Made by a program: the position numbers and the translations under genes. From contig QCGN01000003.1 of assembly GCA_003279875.1 (NCBI GenBank), positions 1-64,000 on the forward strand: a stretch of 64,000 nt of DNA. Reading direction: 5' to 3'. The stretch is from Prochlorococcus sp. AG-388-D03 (GTDB taxonomy: Bacteria > Cyanobacteriota > Cyanobacteriia > PCC-6307 > Cyanobiaceae). The notes under the pieces are model-generated. The model was not told the origin of the DNA. It worked only from the letters and a program-made list of their open reading frames with translations, and did no database searches. Below, in pieces: positions 49,065 through 58,341 of the stretch (position 1 is its first letter; every line of letters begins with the position of its first letter).

Positions 49065-50483
49065 TTAACTTTTAGTAAGCGTTAGATTGAATTTCTTATG
49101 GATTAATTCTCTAAAAACATCTCCTCTTTCCTCATAGTCTCTAAATTGATCGAAACTTGAACATGAAGGGGAAAATAACAACGTTTCGGTTTGATTATTT
49201 TTTAAATAAAAATAGGAATATTCTATAACTTCTGAAAGATCATTAAAAGTCAATAAATCTTTCTTAAATCCTCCATCAAGGAGTAATTTTTTTAACTTTT
49301 GTGAGCTTTCACCAAAAAGAAATACGGCTTCTGCCTTTTTATTAATAGTCTTTACCCACTCATTAGCATTACCTCTTTTTAACCTACCCCCAGATATTAT
49401 TATGGGATTATCTTTTATTGCGTTTATTCCAGCTATTGAAGAGTCAAAATTAGTTGCCTTGCTATCATTTATTATTTCTAGTTTTTTGTTTTGATGAATT
49501 GTCTCAAGTCTATGCGGAAGTTGTTTATAACTACTTAGAGAATCATTTATTTCTTCAGGTGATAATCCAATTTTTCTTGCCGCAGCAACAGCTAATAATA
49601 AATTCTGAGCATTGTGATTTCCTTTCAATTTAAAGTTATTTAAATTGAATAACTTTTTTCTTCTCTCCATAATATAGTTTTCATTATTTATCCAGTAATC
49701 ACAATTACTTAAATCTGATTTATTAGAATTAGTTGTTATCCAAATTCCATTTGAAAGAGTTTTAAAATTTTTTCTTAAATATTTGTCGTCATAATTATAA
49801 ATTCTAAATTCTGATTGATTTAGTAAGTTATTTTTTATCTTGAAATAATTTTCAATGTTTTTGTGCCTATCCAGATGATCTGCAGTAAATGTTGTCCAAA
49901 TTCCAATTTTAGGTTTTATGTAAGGCGCTACTTCTATTTGATAACTGCTTAATTCAGCTACTAACCAATCAATTTTTTTTTGGTTTTCTCCGTAAGCAAT
50001 TTTGCATAATGGAGTTCCAATATTACCAGCAAATGGAGCAAATAATTTATTCTTGCTAAGGATATGACTTAATAAATGTGTAACTGTTGTTTTTCCGTTA
50101 GTGCCCGTAATTCCAATCCAATTTACGTTTTTCAGACTTTCCCATGCAATATTGATTTCTCCGATTACCATAATTCCTTTTTGTTTTAGTTTGATTATTG
50201 TTTGATGATCAATAGGTATAGCTGGGCTTACAACAACAGATTCAATTTGGTTAATACAATGAGAGAACTCATTAAATAAAAATTGTTTATCCAGATAAAC
50301 AGATATATCTAGTTTTTTTAGCACTTCTTTTTTTTCTAAAAGTTCTTTATTTTCTTTACTTTCCCAAACTATAACTTTTTTCCCCATACTTCTTAAAAAC
50401 TTCGCAGCCCAAAATCCAGATCTTCCTAACCCAACTACAAAATTAATTTTTTCTTCTCTTTTTGAATTATTTTTACCTGACAT
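49065..50483 (-). CDS. murD: UDP-N-acetylmuramoylalanine--D-glutamate ligase
   Basis: [21 protein letters not shown]...AELSSYQIE...[11 protein letters not shown]. Confidence 0.97.
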   Translation of the reverse strand: MSGKNNSKREEKINFVVGLGRSGFWAAKFLRSMGKKVIVWESKENKELLEKKEVLKKLDISVYLDKQFLFNEFSHCINQIESVVVSPAIPIDHQTIIKLKQKGIMVIGEINIAWESLKNVNWIGITGTNGKTTVTHLLSHILSKNKLFAPFAGNIGTPLCKIAYGENQKKIDWLVAELSSYQIEVAPYIKPKIGIWTTFTADHLDRHKNIENYFKIKNNLLNQSEFRIYNYDDKYLRKNFKTLSNGIWITTNSNKSDLSNCDYWINNENYIMERRKKLFNLNNFKLKGNHNAQNLLLAVAAARKIGLSPEEINDSLSSYKQLPHRLETIHQNKKLEIINDSKATNFDSSIAGINAIKDNPIIISGGRLKRGNANEWVKTINKKAEAVFLFGESSQKLKKLLLDGGFKKDLLTFNDLSEVIEYSYFYLKNNQTETLLFSPSCSSFDQFRDYEERGDVFRELIHKKFNLTLTKS

Positions 50484-50531
50484 TAAATTTATAATAAATT
50501 GTATGAAAGAAACTAATTAGTTTATTTAATT

Positions 50532-50780
50532 ATGAAAAATTCTTTAAAAACTAATTTAATTTCTAAATTAAAATTAATAAATATCTTTTTAATTGTTTTT
50601 GGATTTAATTTAATTGACTTTGAATCAAAGGCTCATCTAAGAGGTAACTATTTAACTGAAAGTGAAGCTGAGGAAAAAGCTAAAGAACTTGGCTGTAGTG
50701 GAACATTTAAATTAAAAGAAATGTGGATGCCTTGTCAAAGTGAAAAAGAATTGCATAAATATCTAAGAAAAAATAAATAA
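50532..50780 (+). CDS. DUF3721-like secreted small protein
   Basis: EAEEKAKELGCSGTFKLKEMWMPCQSEKELHKYL. Confidence 0.7.
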   Translation: MKNSLKTNLISKLKLINIFLIVFGFNLIDFESKAHLRGNYLTESEAEEKAKELGCSGTFKLKEMWMPCQSEKELHKYLRKNK

Positions 50781-51049
50781 TGTTTGAAAATAAAACAAGA
50801 AAACTTCATAGACGTATGACTCTACTAGCAGTGTTCCCATTATTTATTACTGTTGTTAGCGGTAGTTTATATTCTTTATTTCAATATTTTGGGTTAGATT
50901 TCTTTTGGCTTATGAAAATTCATACAGGTAATTTTTTCTTTATGAATTTAGAACCTTTATATACTCCTGTTGTCGGTTTTCTAACAATTACTGCAATAAT
51001 TTCTGGTTTATTATTATTTCCTAGATCAAAAAGTAAATATCCAAATTAA
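50780..51049 (+). CDS. Small membrane protein, PepSY-TM-like
   Basis: RKLHRRMTLLAVFPLFITVVSGSLYSLFQ; TAATG coupling to upstream gene. Confidence 0.65.
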   Translation: MFENKTRKLHRRMTLLAVFPLFITVVSGSLYSLFQYFGLDFFWLMKIHTGNFFFMNLEPLYTPVVGFLTITAIISGLLLFPRSKSKYPN

Positions 51050-51057
51050 TCAAATAA

Positions 51058-51324
51058 ATGAAAGGGAATATTACGGAATTATGGTTTTCTTGGTTTTATA
51101 AAAATTGGGAGGAATATGCTCCAGGTGATTTACTTGATAAAGGTTTATCTCCATCACAGATTGCAGAAAGATTTGTAAATAAGAATCATGATGAATTTTT
51201 AGAATTAGCCAAAGAATTTGATCTAGAAAACTATCAGGCTCTGAATGAATTTATGAAACTTTCAGAAAGTGAATTGCATATTCTGAAATATTTTTTGAAG
51301 TTGATAAAACTAAAAAACTTATAA
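51058..51324 (+). CDS. Small ELWFSW-family protein
   Basis: ITELWFSWFYKNWEEYAPGDLLDKGLSPSQIAERFV...MKLSESELHILKYFLK. Confidence 0.65.
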   Translation: MKGNITELWFSWFYKNWEEYAPGDLLDKGLSPSQIAERFVNKNHDEFLELAKEFDLENYQALNEFMKLSESELHILKYFLKLIKLKNL

Positions 51325-52248
51325 AAAACTACTAAGTATTTCCATACTCTTGTCCCATAGATTTTTTCTTTCTTTCTTATTTAGAGCAAATGGTGAAGTT
51401 GGAGATAATTTTGGATGACCTCTAAAATTGAATTTAGGCCCGTAATGGTCTCCTCCCTTTGCATCAGGAGAAGTAGCAGCAAGTAATTGAGGTAAAGCGC
51501 CCATCTCTGCCGATTGAAAAATTGGACTAAATAGCTCTAAGGAGAAAGTTTCAATTGGACTTGGTTTTGGTTTCTGTGCAGAAAAAAGATTTGTTTTTGC
51601 AATACCTGGATGAGCCGCCAGGGATAAAATATTTTTTTGCTCTAGTTTTTCATTCAACTCTAATGCAAACATTACGTTAGCTAATTTACTGTTAGCGTAT
51701 GATTCCCATTTGTTATAATAATTTTCTGCTTTAAGATTATTCCACCCAACTTTTCCAAAGAACTGAGCCCCAGAAGTTACTGTTACTATTCTCGAATTTT
51801 CATGCTTTTCAATCAATGGGAGTAATTTTAATGTTAAAAGCATATGTGCTAAATGGTTGACCGCAAACTGTATTTCAAAACCTTGTGCACTTAATGTCTT
51901 TGGAGGGTGCATTATACCTGCATTGTTAATGAGTAAATCTAAATTCTCAAACTCACTTGATATTTTTGGTCCAATTTCACTTACATTATCTAAATTTGAA
52001 AGATCTAGTTCTACAGGAGTAAATTTTCCTGCAGGATTTAGCAACTTTAATTTGTCTATAGCCGCATAAGCTTTTTCTAAACTTCTGCAAGCAAGCAAAA
52101 CATGTGCATTTTTTTCTGCTAGAGCTTTAGCGGTGTAAAAGCCAAGACCACTGTTTGCGCCAGTTATAAAAGCTGTTTTCCCATCTAGATTGGGAATATC
52201 TGATTTGGTCCAATTAGACTTTTTACTCTTAGAGATAGTGGAAGTCAT
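51319..52248 (-). CDS. Short-chain dehydrogenase (retinol dehydrogenase/POR-like)
   Basis: KTAFITGANSGLGFYTAKALAEKNAHVLLACR; NNAG; SYANSKLANVMF. Confidence 0.9.
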   Translation of the reverse strand: MTSTISKSKKSNWTKSDIPNLDGKTAFITGANSGLGFYTAKALAEKNAHVLLACRSLEKAYAAIDKLKLLNPAGKFTPVELDLSNLDNVSEIGPKISSEFENLDLLINNAGIMHPPKTLSAQGFEIQFAVNHLAHMLLTLKLLPLIEKHENSRIVTVTSGAQFFGKVGWNNLKAENYYNKWESYANSKLANVMFALELNEKLEQKNILSLAAHPGIAKTNLFSAQKPKPSPIETFSLELFSPIFQSAEMGALPQLLAATSPDAKGGDHYGPKFNFRGHPKLSPTSPFALNKKERKNLWDKSMEILSSFL

Positions 52249-52384
52249 TTTCTAATTCTTCTTAAAAATATTGAAACTTGATTAAAAATTAAGTTTGCTG
52301 AATATTTTTTATCGTAAATACTTATGCTAAGGATCGTGAGTACTTAAATAATTACTCTTTTTATAATTAATTAGCTTTTATTGA

Positions 52385-53134
52385 TTAATTTTTAATTGCA
52401 TATTGCCATTCATTGTATTTTGAAAAATTTGTTTCTCTAAGTAACTGCAATTTTCTGCTATTTATTTTGATGACAATTCCATCAGTTGGGTATTTAGAAA
52501 ATATTTTTCCATCTAACCATCTTTTTCTAAATAACTCGACTTGGCTTGTAAAATTTGTGAAGTAACTTTGAGGGGTGATAAAGCCACATTTTTTAAGATA
52601 GTTAAGGGTTTCATACTGGTTAAGTCTTCCATTAAGTATTTGGAAACAGCAAAAGCTGAAATTTTCTGTAATCCTTTTTTTATTGTTGAGGAATTCGCTT
52701 GTAATTTTTTGGGAAAAATAGGGAGTTTCGTTTGGGGCATAAAGCTCACCTCTAACTTGAAAATCTCGTTGGATAGGAAGGCTATTGGGGACATCTTTAA
52801 TCTTTTCAATTTTGCTTGAGACATCAAATCCTTTTCTTGTAATGGCTCTATTAAACTTGCCATTTATATATTTAATTGCAATAGCGCAACCATCAATTTT
52901 TGGTTGAATACTCAATCTTGTATTTTTTAATAAGCTATTTAAAAACTCTTTATGATTATCTGTAGGTAATGAGGGTAGTAATAAATTACTTCTTTGATTA
53001 AAATAATCACATTTTGGATCTGTACGTAGTAAGTTTTTTTCAAGTTGATCAAATGCTTTATCAGATATAAGAGCATTTCCTATTCGATATTGTTCATCAA
53101 GATATTTAACATTTTTTTCTAATAATGAACCCAT
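52385..53134 (-). CDS. NAD-dependent DNA ligase-like protein, Ia plus adenylation domain only
   Basis: QPKIDGCAIAIKY (KxDG), FQVRGELYAP, FSFCCFQILNG, YPTDGIVIKINS, stops after motif-V-like WQYAIKN. Confidence 0.85.
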   Translation of the reverse strand: MGSLLEKNVKYLDEQYRIGNALISDKAFDQLEKNLLRTDPKCDYFNQRSNLLLPSLPTDNHKEFLNSLLKNTRLSIQPKIDGCAIAIKYINGKFNRAITRKGFDVSSKIEKIKDVPNSLPIQRDFQVRGELYAPNETPYFSQKITSEFLNNKKRITENFSFCCFQILNGRLNQYETLNYLKKCGFITPQSYFTNFTSQVELFRKRWLDGKIFSKYPTDGIVIKINSRKLQLLRETNFSKYNEWQYAIKN

Positions 53135-53433
53135 AATATTTCTTTGATAATTTTGAAAATATTTTTGAGGAGATTTTTTATTTAAGTCAAGGATTTATAG
53201 ATTCAAATTTGACTTTAGGAATAAAAATAATTGGCTTGTCCATATATATTTTCCTATGAAGAGTTCACTTGAAAAGTATAAAATGTACTCATTGAAGGTT
53301 TAAATTAAATACTTTAATAAAACATTTTTTCAGAAAATTGTTTCAAGGTTTTTAATGATTAAATAAGAAATTAAAAACCTTTATTTAGTTAAGCCCATAC
53401 AATTTAGAAAAAAAGTTTTTAGCATATTCAAAA

Positions 53434-54573
53434 ATGCCATTACTTTTAGAAGCTCAGGAAAAGTGGGACCATTTTTTAGAGAATAAAATCACAAACTACG
53501 AAAAACTTCGTAATTTTGATTATGGCCCAACGAATAAAAGCTCCGTTTCAAAATTATCACCTTATATCTCCCATAGGGTTTTATTAGAATATGAATTGCT
53601 TGAAGAGGTTAAAAAGAAATATCATTCTCAAAAGATTAATAAATTTGTTGAGGAGATTTATTGGAGAATTTATTGGCAAGGTTGGATGGAAAATAGACCA
53701 AAGGTTTGGTGTAATTTTATTTCAGAAAATGATTATGAATACGATATTGAAACCTATGAAAAAGCAATAAATGGAAACTCAGAATTAGGTTTTTTCAATT
53801 CATGGGTTAATGAGTTAAAAACTTATAACTACTTACACAATCATACTCGTATGTGGTTTGCAAGTACTTGGATTTTTAATTTAGGTCTGCCCTGGCAATT
53901 AGGCGCAAATTTTTTCTTTAAACATCTTTATGATGGGGATGCTGCCTCGAATCTTTTGAGTTGGAGATGGGTTGCAGGATTACAAACAAAAGGAAAGCAA
54001 TATCGTTTTTCACCGGCAAATCTAAGGAAATTTTCAAATAATAGATTCAATGTTGAAAAGATTAGCAATAGGCAAATCTTTCTTGAAGAAAAAACCCCAA
54101 TCCCACTTGATGAGGAGATTTATAAAAACAATATGGAAACAAAGTCAGAAACCCTTTTATTATTTGAAAACGATTTACATGTTTCAACTCTTGAAAATAT
54201 CTTACGAAAATACAAGAGCGTTTTTATTATCCTACTAAGCAATGATCAAAGAAAAATAAAATTATCTGAAGCAGTTCTGAGTTTTAAACAACAAATAGTT
54301 CTTGAATTCATAAAGCAATTTGATAATGTTACTCAGATTGATCCTTTCAAATTAAAAGAGACATTGGTTGCTATTGATCAGTTAGATATGATTTATCCTG
54401 GTGTTGGTGAAAATAACGACTTTATAAATAGTTTTAAGAAGTTAAATAATAAGGTGATTTTTAATTTAGTAAGAGATCAAGACTTATTTGCATGGAAGTT
54501 TGCCAAAAAAGGGTTCTTTAAATTTAAAGAAAATATACCCAAAATTAATCAATATGTTTTTCAAAATTATTAA
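53434..54573 (+). CDS. Photolyase/cryptochrome-like protein: FAD-binding domain first, unusual C-terminal domain
   Basis: KLRNFDYGPTNKSSVSKLSPYISHRVLLEYEL; NHTRMWFASTW; DGDAASNLLSWRWVAGLQTKGKQYRFSPANLRKFSNNRF. Confidence 0.85.
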   Translation: MPLLLEAQEKWDHFLENKITNYEKLRNFDYGPTNKSSVSKLSPYISHRVLLEYELLEEVKKKYHSQKINKFVEEIYWRIYWQGWMENRPKVWCNFISENDYEYDIETYEKAINGNSELGFFNSWVNELKTYNYLHNHTRMWFASTWIFNLGLPWQLGANFFFKHLYDGDAASNLLSWRWVAGLQTKGKQYRFSPANLRKFSNNRFNVEKISNRQIFLEEKTPIPLDEEIYKNNMETKSETLLLFENDLHVSTLENILRKYKSVFIILLSNDQRKIKLSEAVLSFKQQIVLEFIKQFDNVTQIDPFKLKETLVAIDQLDMIYPGVGENNDFINSFKKLNNKVIFNLVRDQDLFAWKFAKKGFFKFKENIPKINQYVFQNY

Positions 54574-54728
54574 TGGAAATTTTTGAAAGAAACTAGCTTC
54601 TTAATAAGCTGAAAATTTTGAGATACGCAAAACACTAAGTATAAATACTTAATTAAAGATCAGTTTTATGGTTTAATCCACGATGAATAATGTGGCTAGT
54701 TATTTTTATTTAAGAAATACGTTTTATA

Positions 54729-55289
54729 GTGCTTTCAACAATTCTTACAAAATCATTCAGCAAAGATACTGCCTTATTAATCCTAAGAGTAATTACTGGA
54801 ACGGTTTTAATTCATCATGGGTTTGAAAAGCTAGCTAATATAGAAAATTTTGCTGATGCTTTTGTCAGACCTCTACACTTACCTTTCCCAATATTCTTGT
54901 CATATGTAGCTGCATTTTCAGAAATTGGTGGAAGCTGGTTATTAATACTTGGTTTAGCTACAAGATTTGGTGCTTTAGCAATAGTTGGCACTATATCTGT
55001 GGCTATCTATCATGCTCTCGTAACATCGGGATTTAATATTTTCTTATTAGAACTTTTACTACTTTATTTCGCTTCAGCAACCTCAATAGCATTAACAGGT
55101 CCTGGGGATTTCTCAATTGATGAGGTAATCATTAGAGTATTGAGATCAGAATCAGATGATGAAAACATTCAAGAATCACTCAAAACAAATACTAATACTA
55201 GTAAATCACTCATTCAAGAGGATTCAACTAACAAGGGTGGTATATTCCAATTTTTACAAGCTAACCTACTATCTGACACTTCGAACTAA
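54729..55289 (+). CDS. DoxX-family membrane protein
   Basis: ALLILRVITGTVLIHHGFEKLANIENFADAFVRPLHLPFPIFLSYVAAFSEIGGSWLLILGLATRFGAL. Confidence 0.9.
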   Translation: MLSTILTKSFSKDTALLILRVITGTVLIHHGFEKLANIENFADAFVRPLHLPFPIFLSYVAAFSEIGGSWLLILGLATRFGALAIVGTISVAIYHALVTSGFNIFLLELLLLYFASATSIALTGPGDFSIDEVIIRVLRSESDDENIQESLKTNTNTSKSLIQEDSTNKGGIFQFLQANLLSDTSN

Positions 55290-55453
55290 ATTTTTGGATA
55301 TAGACTATCAATAAATTCCTGTCTTTTTTGTAAAGTATTTAATTTTTCAAATTTAATTTTTAAGGTTGCTTCCGTTAAACTTAAGAAAAGTCCTAAAGCC
55401 GTTACCCAAGATAAAAAGATTAAGGGATTTTCAGGAATTTCTGAGAAATTCAT
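55286..55453 (-). CDS. TM microprotein, 55 aa
   Basis: MNFSEIPENPLIFLSWVTALGLFLSLTEATLKIKFEKLNTLQKRQEFIDSLYPKI; 4-nt convergent overlap with the DoxX gene. Confidence 0.6.
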   Translation of the reverse strand: MNFSEIPENPLIFLSWVTALGLFLSLTEATLKIKFEKLNTLQKRQEFIDSLYPKI

Positions 55454-55527
55454 ATATTTAATATTTCTTTTATAAAACTGACCGATCTATATAATTTTTT
55501 CAACCTAAGTAAACAATTTAGAAATAT

Positions 55528-56133
55528 TTATGGATTTATTTCTATTCTTTCCCAATTATTTTCCTTATGCCAGACATACCTCTTGTGGATAGGCGTTACT
55601 AATTTAAGAAGATCTACAGAATATATTTCAAATTCTAATACAACAAAACTTTCTGGTTTATTCAAATCACTAGGAATTATTTGAGAAGTGCGAATATTTT
55701 TATTAATCTCTTTTCCTGGATGTTGCCAAAACCAAGTTGATTTGGATCTGTCTGATAATGAATCCCAATATTTCATGTTTTCCTTTAACTCTTTCATTTT
55801 CCCTTTAAATCTGAATTGTGATTTGCTTTTAAAAAAAAGCCATAAAACCTCTGCGTTGGAGTTTAATTTTAATTGAGCAATTTTTTCGCTTCGGCTATCA
55901 GTAAAAATAAGGATTGAATTTTCAGTTTGCCATCCTCTAAAAACTACCGTACGTAATCTAGGTTCGTTATCTCCGTTAATAGTACAAAGCTGAAACCACC
56001 TACTTGAGGGTAATTTACCTTCTTTTTTTCTCGCAGCTTTTAACTCCTGCCTCCACATTGGAATTTTAATTTCCTTCATTAAATTTGGGCAAAAGTAAAC
56101 CACTAATTCGCTTATATTCTGCAAATGAAGCAT
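55528..56133 (-). CDS. Pyridoxamine-phosphate-oxidase-like flavoprotein (Alr4036-like); probable start at MKEIKIPMW
   Basis: SRWFQLCTINGDNEPRLRTVVFRGW...IFTDSRSEKIAQL. Confidence 0.8.
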   Translation of the reverse strand: MLHLQNISELVVYFCPNLMKEIKIPMWRQELKAARKKEGKLPSSRWFQLCTINGDNEPRLRTVVFRGWQTENSILIFTDSRSEKIAQLKLNSNAEVLWLFFKSKSQFRFKGKMKELKENMKYWDSLSDRSKSTWFWQHPGKEINKNIRTSQIIPSDLNKPESFVVLEFEIYSVDLLKLVTPIHKRYVWHKENNWERIEINP

Positions 56134-56689
56134 ATTTTGTAAGTGATTTGTCCTTTTTTATCATTCTTGGTAGAAAGACTCCAAAGAAAAATAAAGCAAG
56201 AATTGCAAAAGGTACGTAACTCATTGAAAGGATCGCAAAGGATAAATAAATTAGTATTTCTCCCAGGTAATTAGTATTTCTTATATTTTGAAAAAATCCA
56301 TCTCTAATAAGTTCTTTTTGGATTCTAAGGGTGAAATATTTTTGCGCATCACTTGCAAAGTGAAGAAAAACACCAATAATATTTATGGAAATAGAAGCTG
56401 CAATAATTGGACTAGAGACTGACTTTTGGGAGGAGATGAGAATAAATGGTGCTATCCAGTAACTACCAAGGAAAATAAACCCAGTAATTGAAGTTATGAA
56501 ATTTATTTTTTCTTTAAAATATGGATCTGGAAATATTTTTTCTTTTAATAACCAAAGTATTCCATAAGTTCCATGCAAAGATAAATAAACCCATGCAGCT
56601 ATTGAATAATTTTTATAAAAAATCATTAATCCCGCGACAACAAACACGGTTAAACCTTTATGAAGGTTAATTATTTGGTTAAGTTTCAT
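56066..56689 (-). CDS. DUF1295/ICMT-like membrane protein
   Basis: ELIRDGFFQNIRNTNYLGEILIYLSFAIL. Confidence 0.7.
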   Translation of the reverse strand: MKLNQIINLHKGLTVFVVAGLMIFYKNYSIAAWVYLSLHGTYGILWLLKEKIFPDPYFKEKINFITSITGFIFLGSYWIAPFILISSQKSVSSPIIAASISINIIGVFLHFASDAQKYFTLRIQKELIRDGFFQNIRNTNYLGEILIYLSFAILSMSYVPFAILALFFFGVFLPRMIKKDKSLTKYASFAEYKRISGLLLPKFNEGN

Positions 56690-56754
56690 TTTTTAATTAA
56701 TCTAAAAAAAGAAAGTATTATTTGTGGATCTTACTATATTTATCAAAATTCTAA

Positions 56755-56826
56755 TGGGCGATACTGGATTCGAACCAGTGACCACTACCTTGTCGAGGTA
56801 ATGCTCTACCGCTGAGCTAATCGCCC
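56755..56826 (-). tRNA. trnV: tRNA-Val, anticodon GAC
   Basis: GGGCGATTAGCTCAGCGGTAGAGCATTACCTCGACAAGGTAGTGGTCACTGGTTCGAATCCAGTATCGCCCA; full cloverleaf, loop TCGACAA. Confidence 0.93.
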
Positions 56827-56880
56827 TTTTATAAAAGTCAAATATTTGAACTCCTTATATGAAAATAGCAGCTTAAGGTT

Positions 56881-57672
56881 TCATTTTCTAAGTAATTTAA
56901 TTTTCCATCGTTCTCTTTTTGTTATTTCTAAATCTAGAATTTCAATAAAACCTTTGTTATCAAGCTGAAGTTTATCACCAACTTTCATACTAACAGTACC
57001 TTTCTTTACTGTATTACCATTCAATTTAACCATTCCGTTTTCTATTCTTTCCAAAATTTTAGTCCTTGATATTCTGAAGCCTGCTGAAGCTATTGCATCT
57101 AATCTTTTTGAGGCCTCTACAGTATTAATAAGTTTTTTTAATCTTCCAACAGGTATTTGTAATTCTTCTAATTCCACTATTTTTATTTTTACTTTTACTT
57201 CTCTAAGGTACAAATTTTTTTCATTTAAGAAGTCCACTTTTGAATCATCAACTATTCCTTGAGCCCCTCTATCTCCTGTAGTCCAAATATCCCCTATTTT
57301 TTCTACAATTAATCCATTATCTACTAATAATTTTCTGAAATCATCCTGTGTAGGATTATCAAATAAAAAATTACCATTAATTTGAATCCCTTTTGCCGGG
57401 AAATGTCTTATGAGGTCATTTTTATCTGGGATATTATCTTCTCTAAAACATGCAATCTTGGATCTTTGAGCTGAGGCATATCCTCCAAAGACAAAAAATT
57501 TAAAATCATTTATATTGGTAAACTCTTTCAAAATTTCTTCACATATAAACGTTGAATTAAACCCTGTCCAATATGTTCGCCAATGTTTTAAAGATAAATT
57601 GGAAGTATTTATTAATTCCTCAATTTCTTTTTTGTAATTTGAATTTATTAATAATTCCTTTAAGTCAATCAT
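56881..57672 (-). CDS. S4-domain RNA-binding protein (YlmH-like; 'photosystem II S4 domain' type)
   Basis: VFGGYASAQRSKIACFRED...VGRLKKLINTVEASKRLDAIASAGFRISRTKILERIENGMVKLNG. Confidence 0.85.
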   Translation of the reverse strand: MIDLKELLINSNYKKEIEELINTSNLSLKHWRTYWTGFNSTFICEEILKEFTNINDFKFFVFGGYASAQRSKIACFREDNIPDKNDLIRHFPAKGIQINGNFLFDNPTQDDFRKLLVDNGLIVEKIGDIWTTGDRGAQGIVDDSKVDFLNEKNLYLREVKVKIKIVELEELQIPVGRLKKLINTVEASKRLDAIASAGFRISRTKILERIENGMVKLNGNTVKKGTVSMKVGDKLQLDNKGFIEILDLEITKRERWKIKLLRK

Positions 57673-58239
57673 TTAGCCTTCTAAAAAAATTATATCTACA
57701 GGTTCTGATTGTTTTATTAAGGCCCAGGGTAATTCACTTCCTATTTGATTTTCGAGAAGAACAAGCCATTTGCCTTGTTTGTTCAAATCAATAATTGATC
57801 TCAACTCTTTATTTCTATTAACTTTTATACTTGCTGAAGATACAATGCTACCTAAATATCCAGAGCCCATACCCAAAATACCCCCCATGAAAGATTCACC
57901 TATATTGTTTAATCCAAGAAAGCTAAATGTAGATAAGTTTGTCATGTTTGAAAATGCTATGCCTGCTATAAATCCAAATGGCATAAGCCAGGTTCTCATA
58001 TATTTCTGCCTTATCTTTCTATCAAGTTTTGGATTTAGGATTCTTATATTATCTATTTCTTCAGATCTGATATAGCTATTTTTGGATAAATTTAGTAATT
58101 GTTGTTGATCAGAAGTTATTTTTTCTTTAGATGGCAAGATTAATAAAGATTCTGATAAAATTATTGACTTATCCTTAAAAAACTTTAATAGATTAAGACA
58201 TTTTTCTAGTTCATTAAATATCACTATACTTTTAGTCAA
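57673..58239 (-). CDS. Conserved hypothetical protein with Gly-rich hydrophobic segment
   Basis: RTWLMPFGFIAGIAFSNMTNLSTF. Confidence 0.7.
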   Translation of the reverse strand: MTKSIVIFNELEKCLNLLKFFKDKSIILSESLLILPSKEKITSDQQQLLNLSKNSYIRSEEIDNIRILNPKLDRKIRQKYMRTWLMPFGFIAGIAFSNMTNLSTFSFLGLNNIGESFMGGILGMGSGYLGSIVSSASIKVNRNKELRSIIDLNKQGKWLVLLENQIGSELPWALIKQSEPVDIIFLEG

Positions 58240-58341
58240 TTTTCATACCTCAAATGTTGGTTTCTTGATTCAAATTAATAAAATAAGATATCTCTACTAT
58301 AGATTAAGTTAAAGTAAAAAAATTAAAGAACAACTCTTTAA

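Noticed and set aside
52513-52863. 116-aa alternate-frame ORF and the opposing 52541-52819 ORF
   Set aside because: Both lie within the ligase-like gene, whose catalytic motifs are in another frame.
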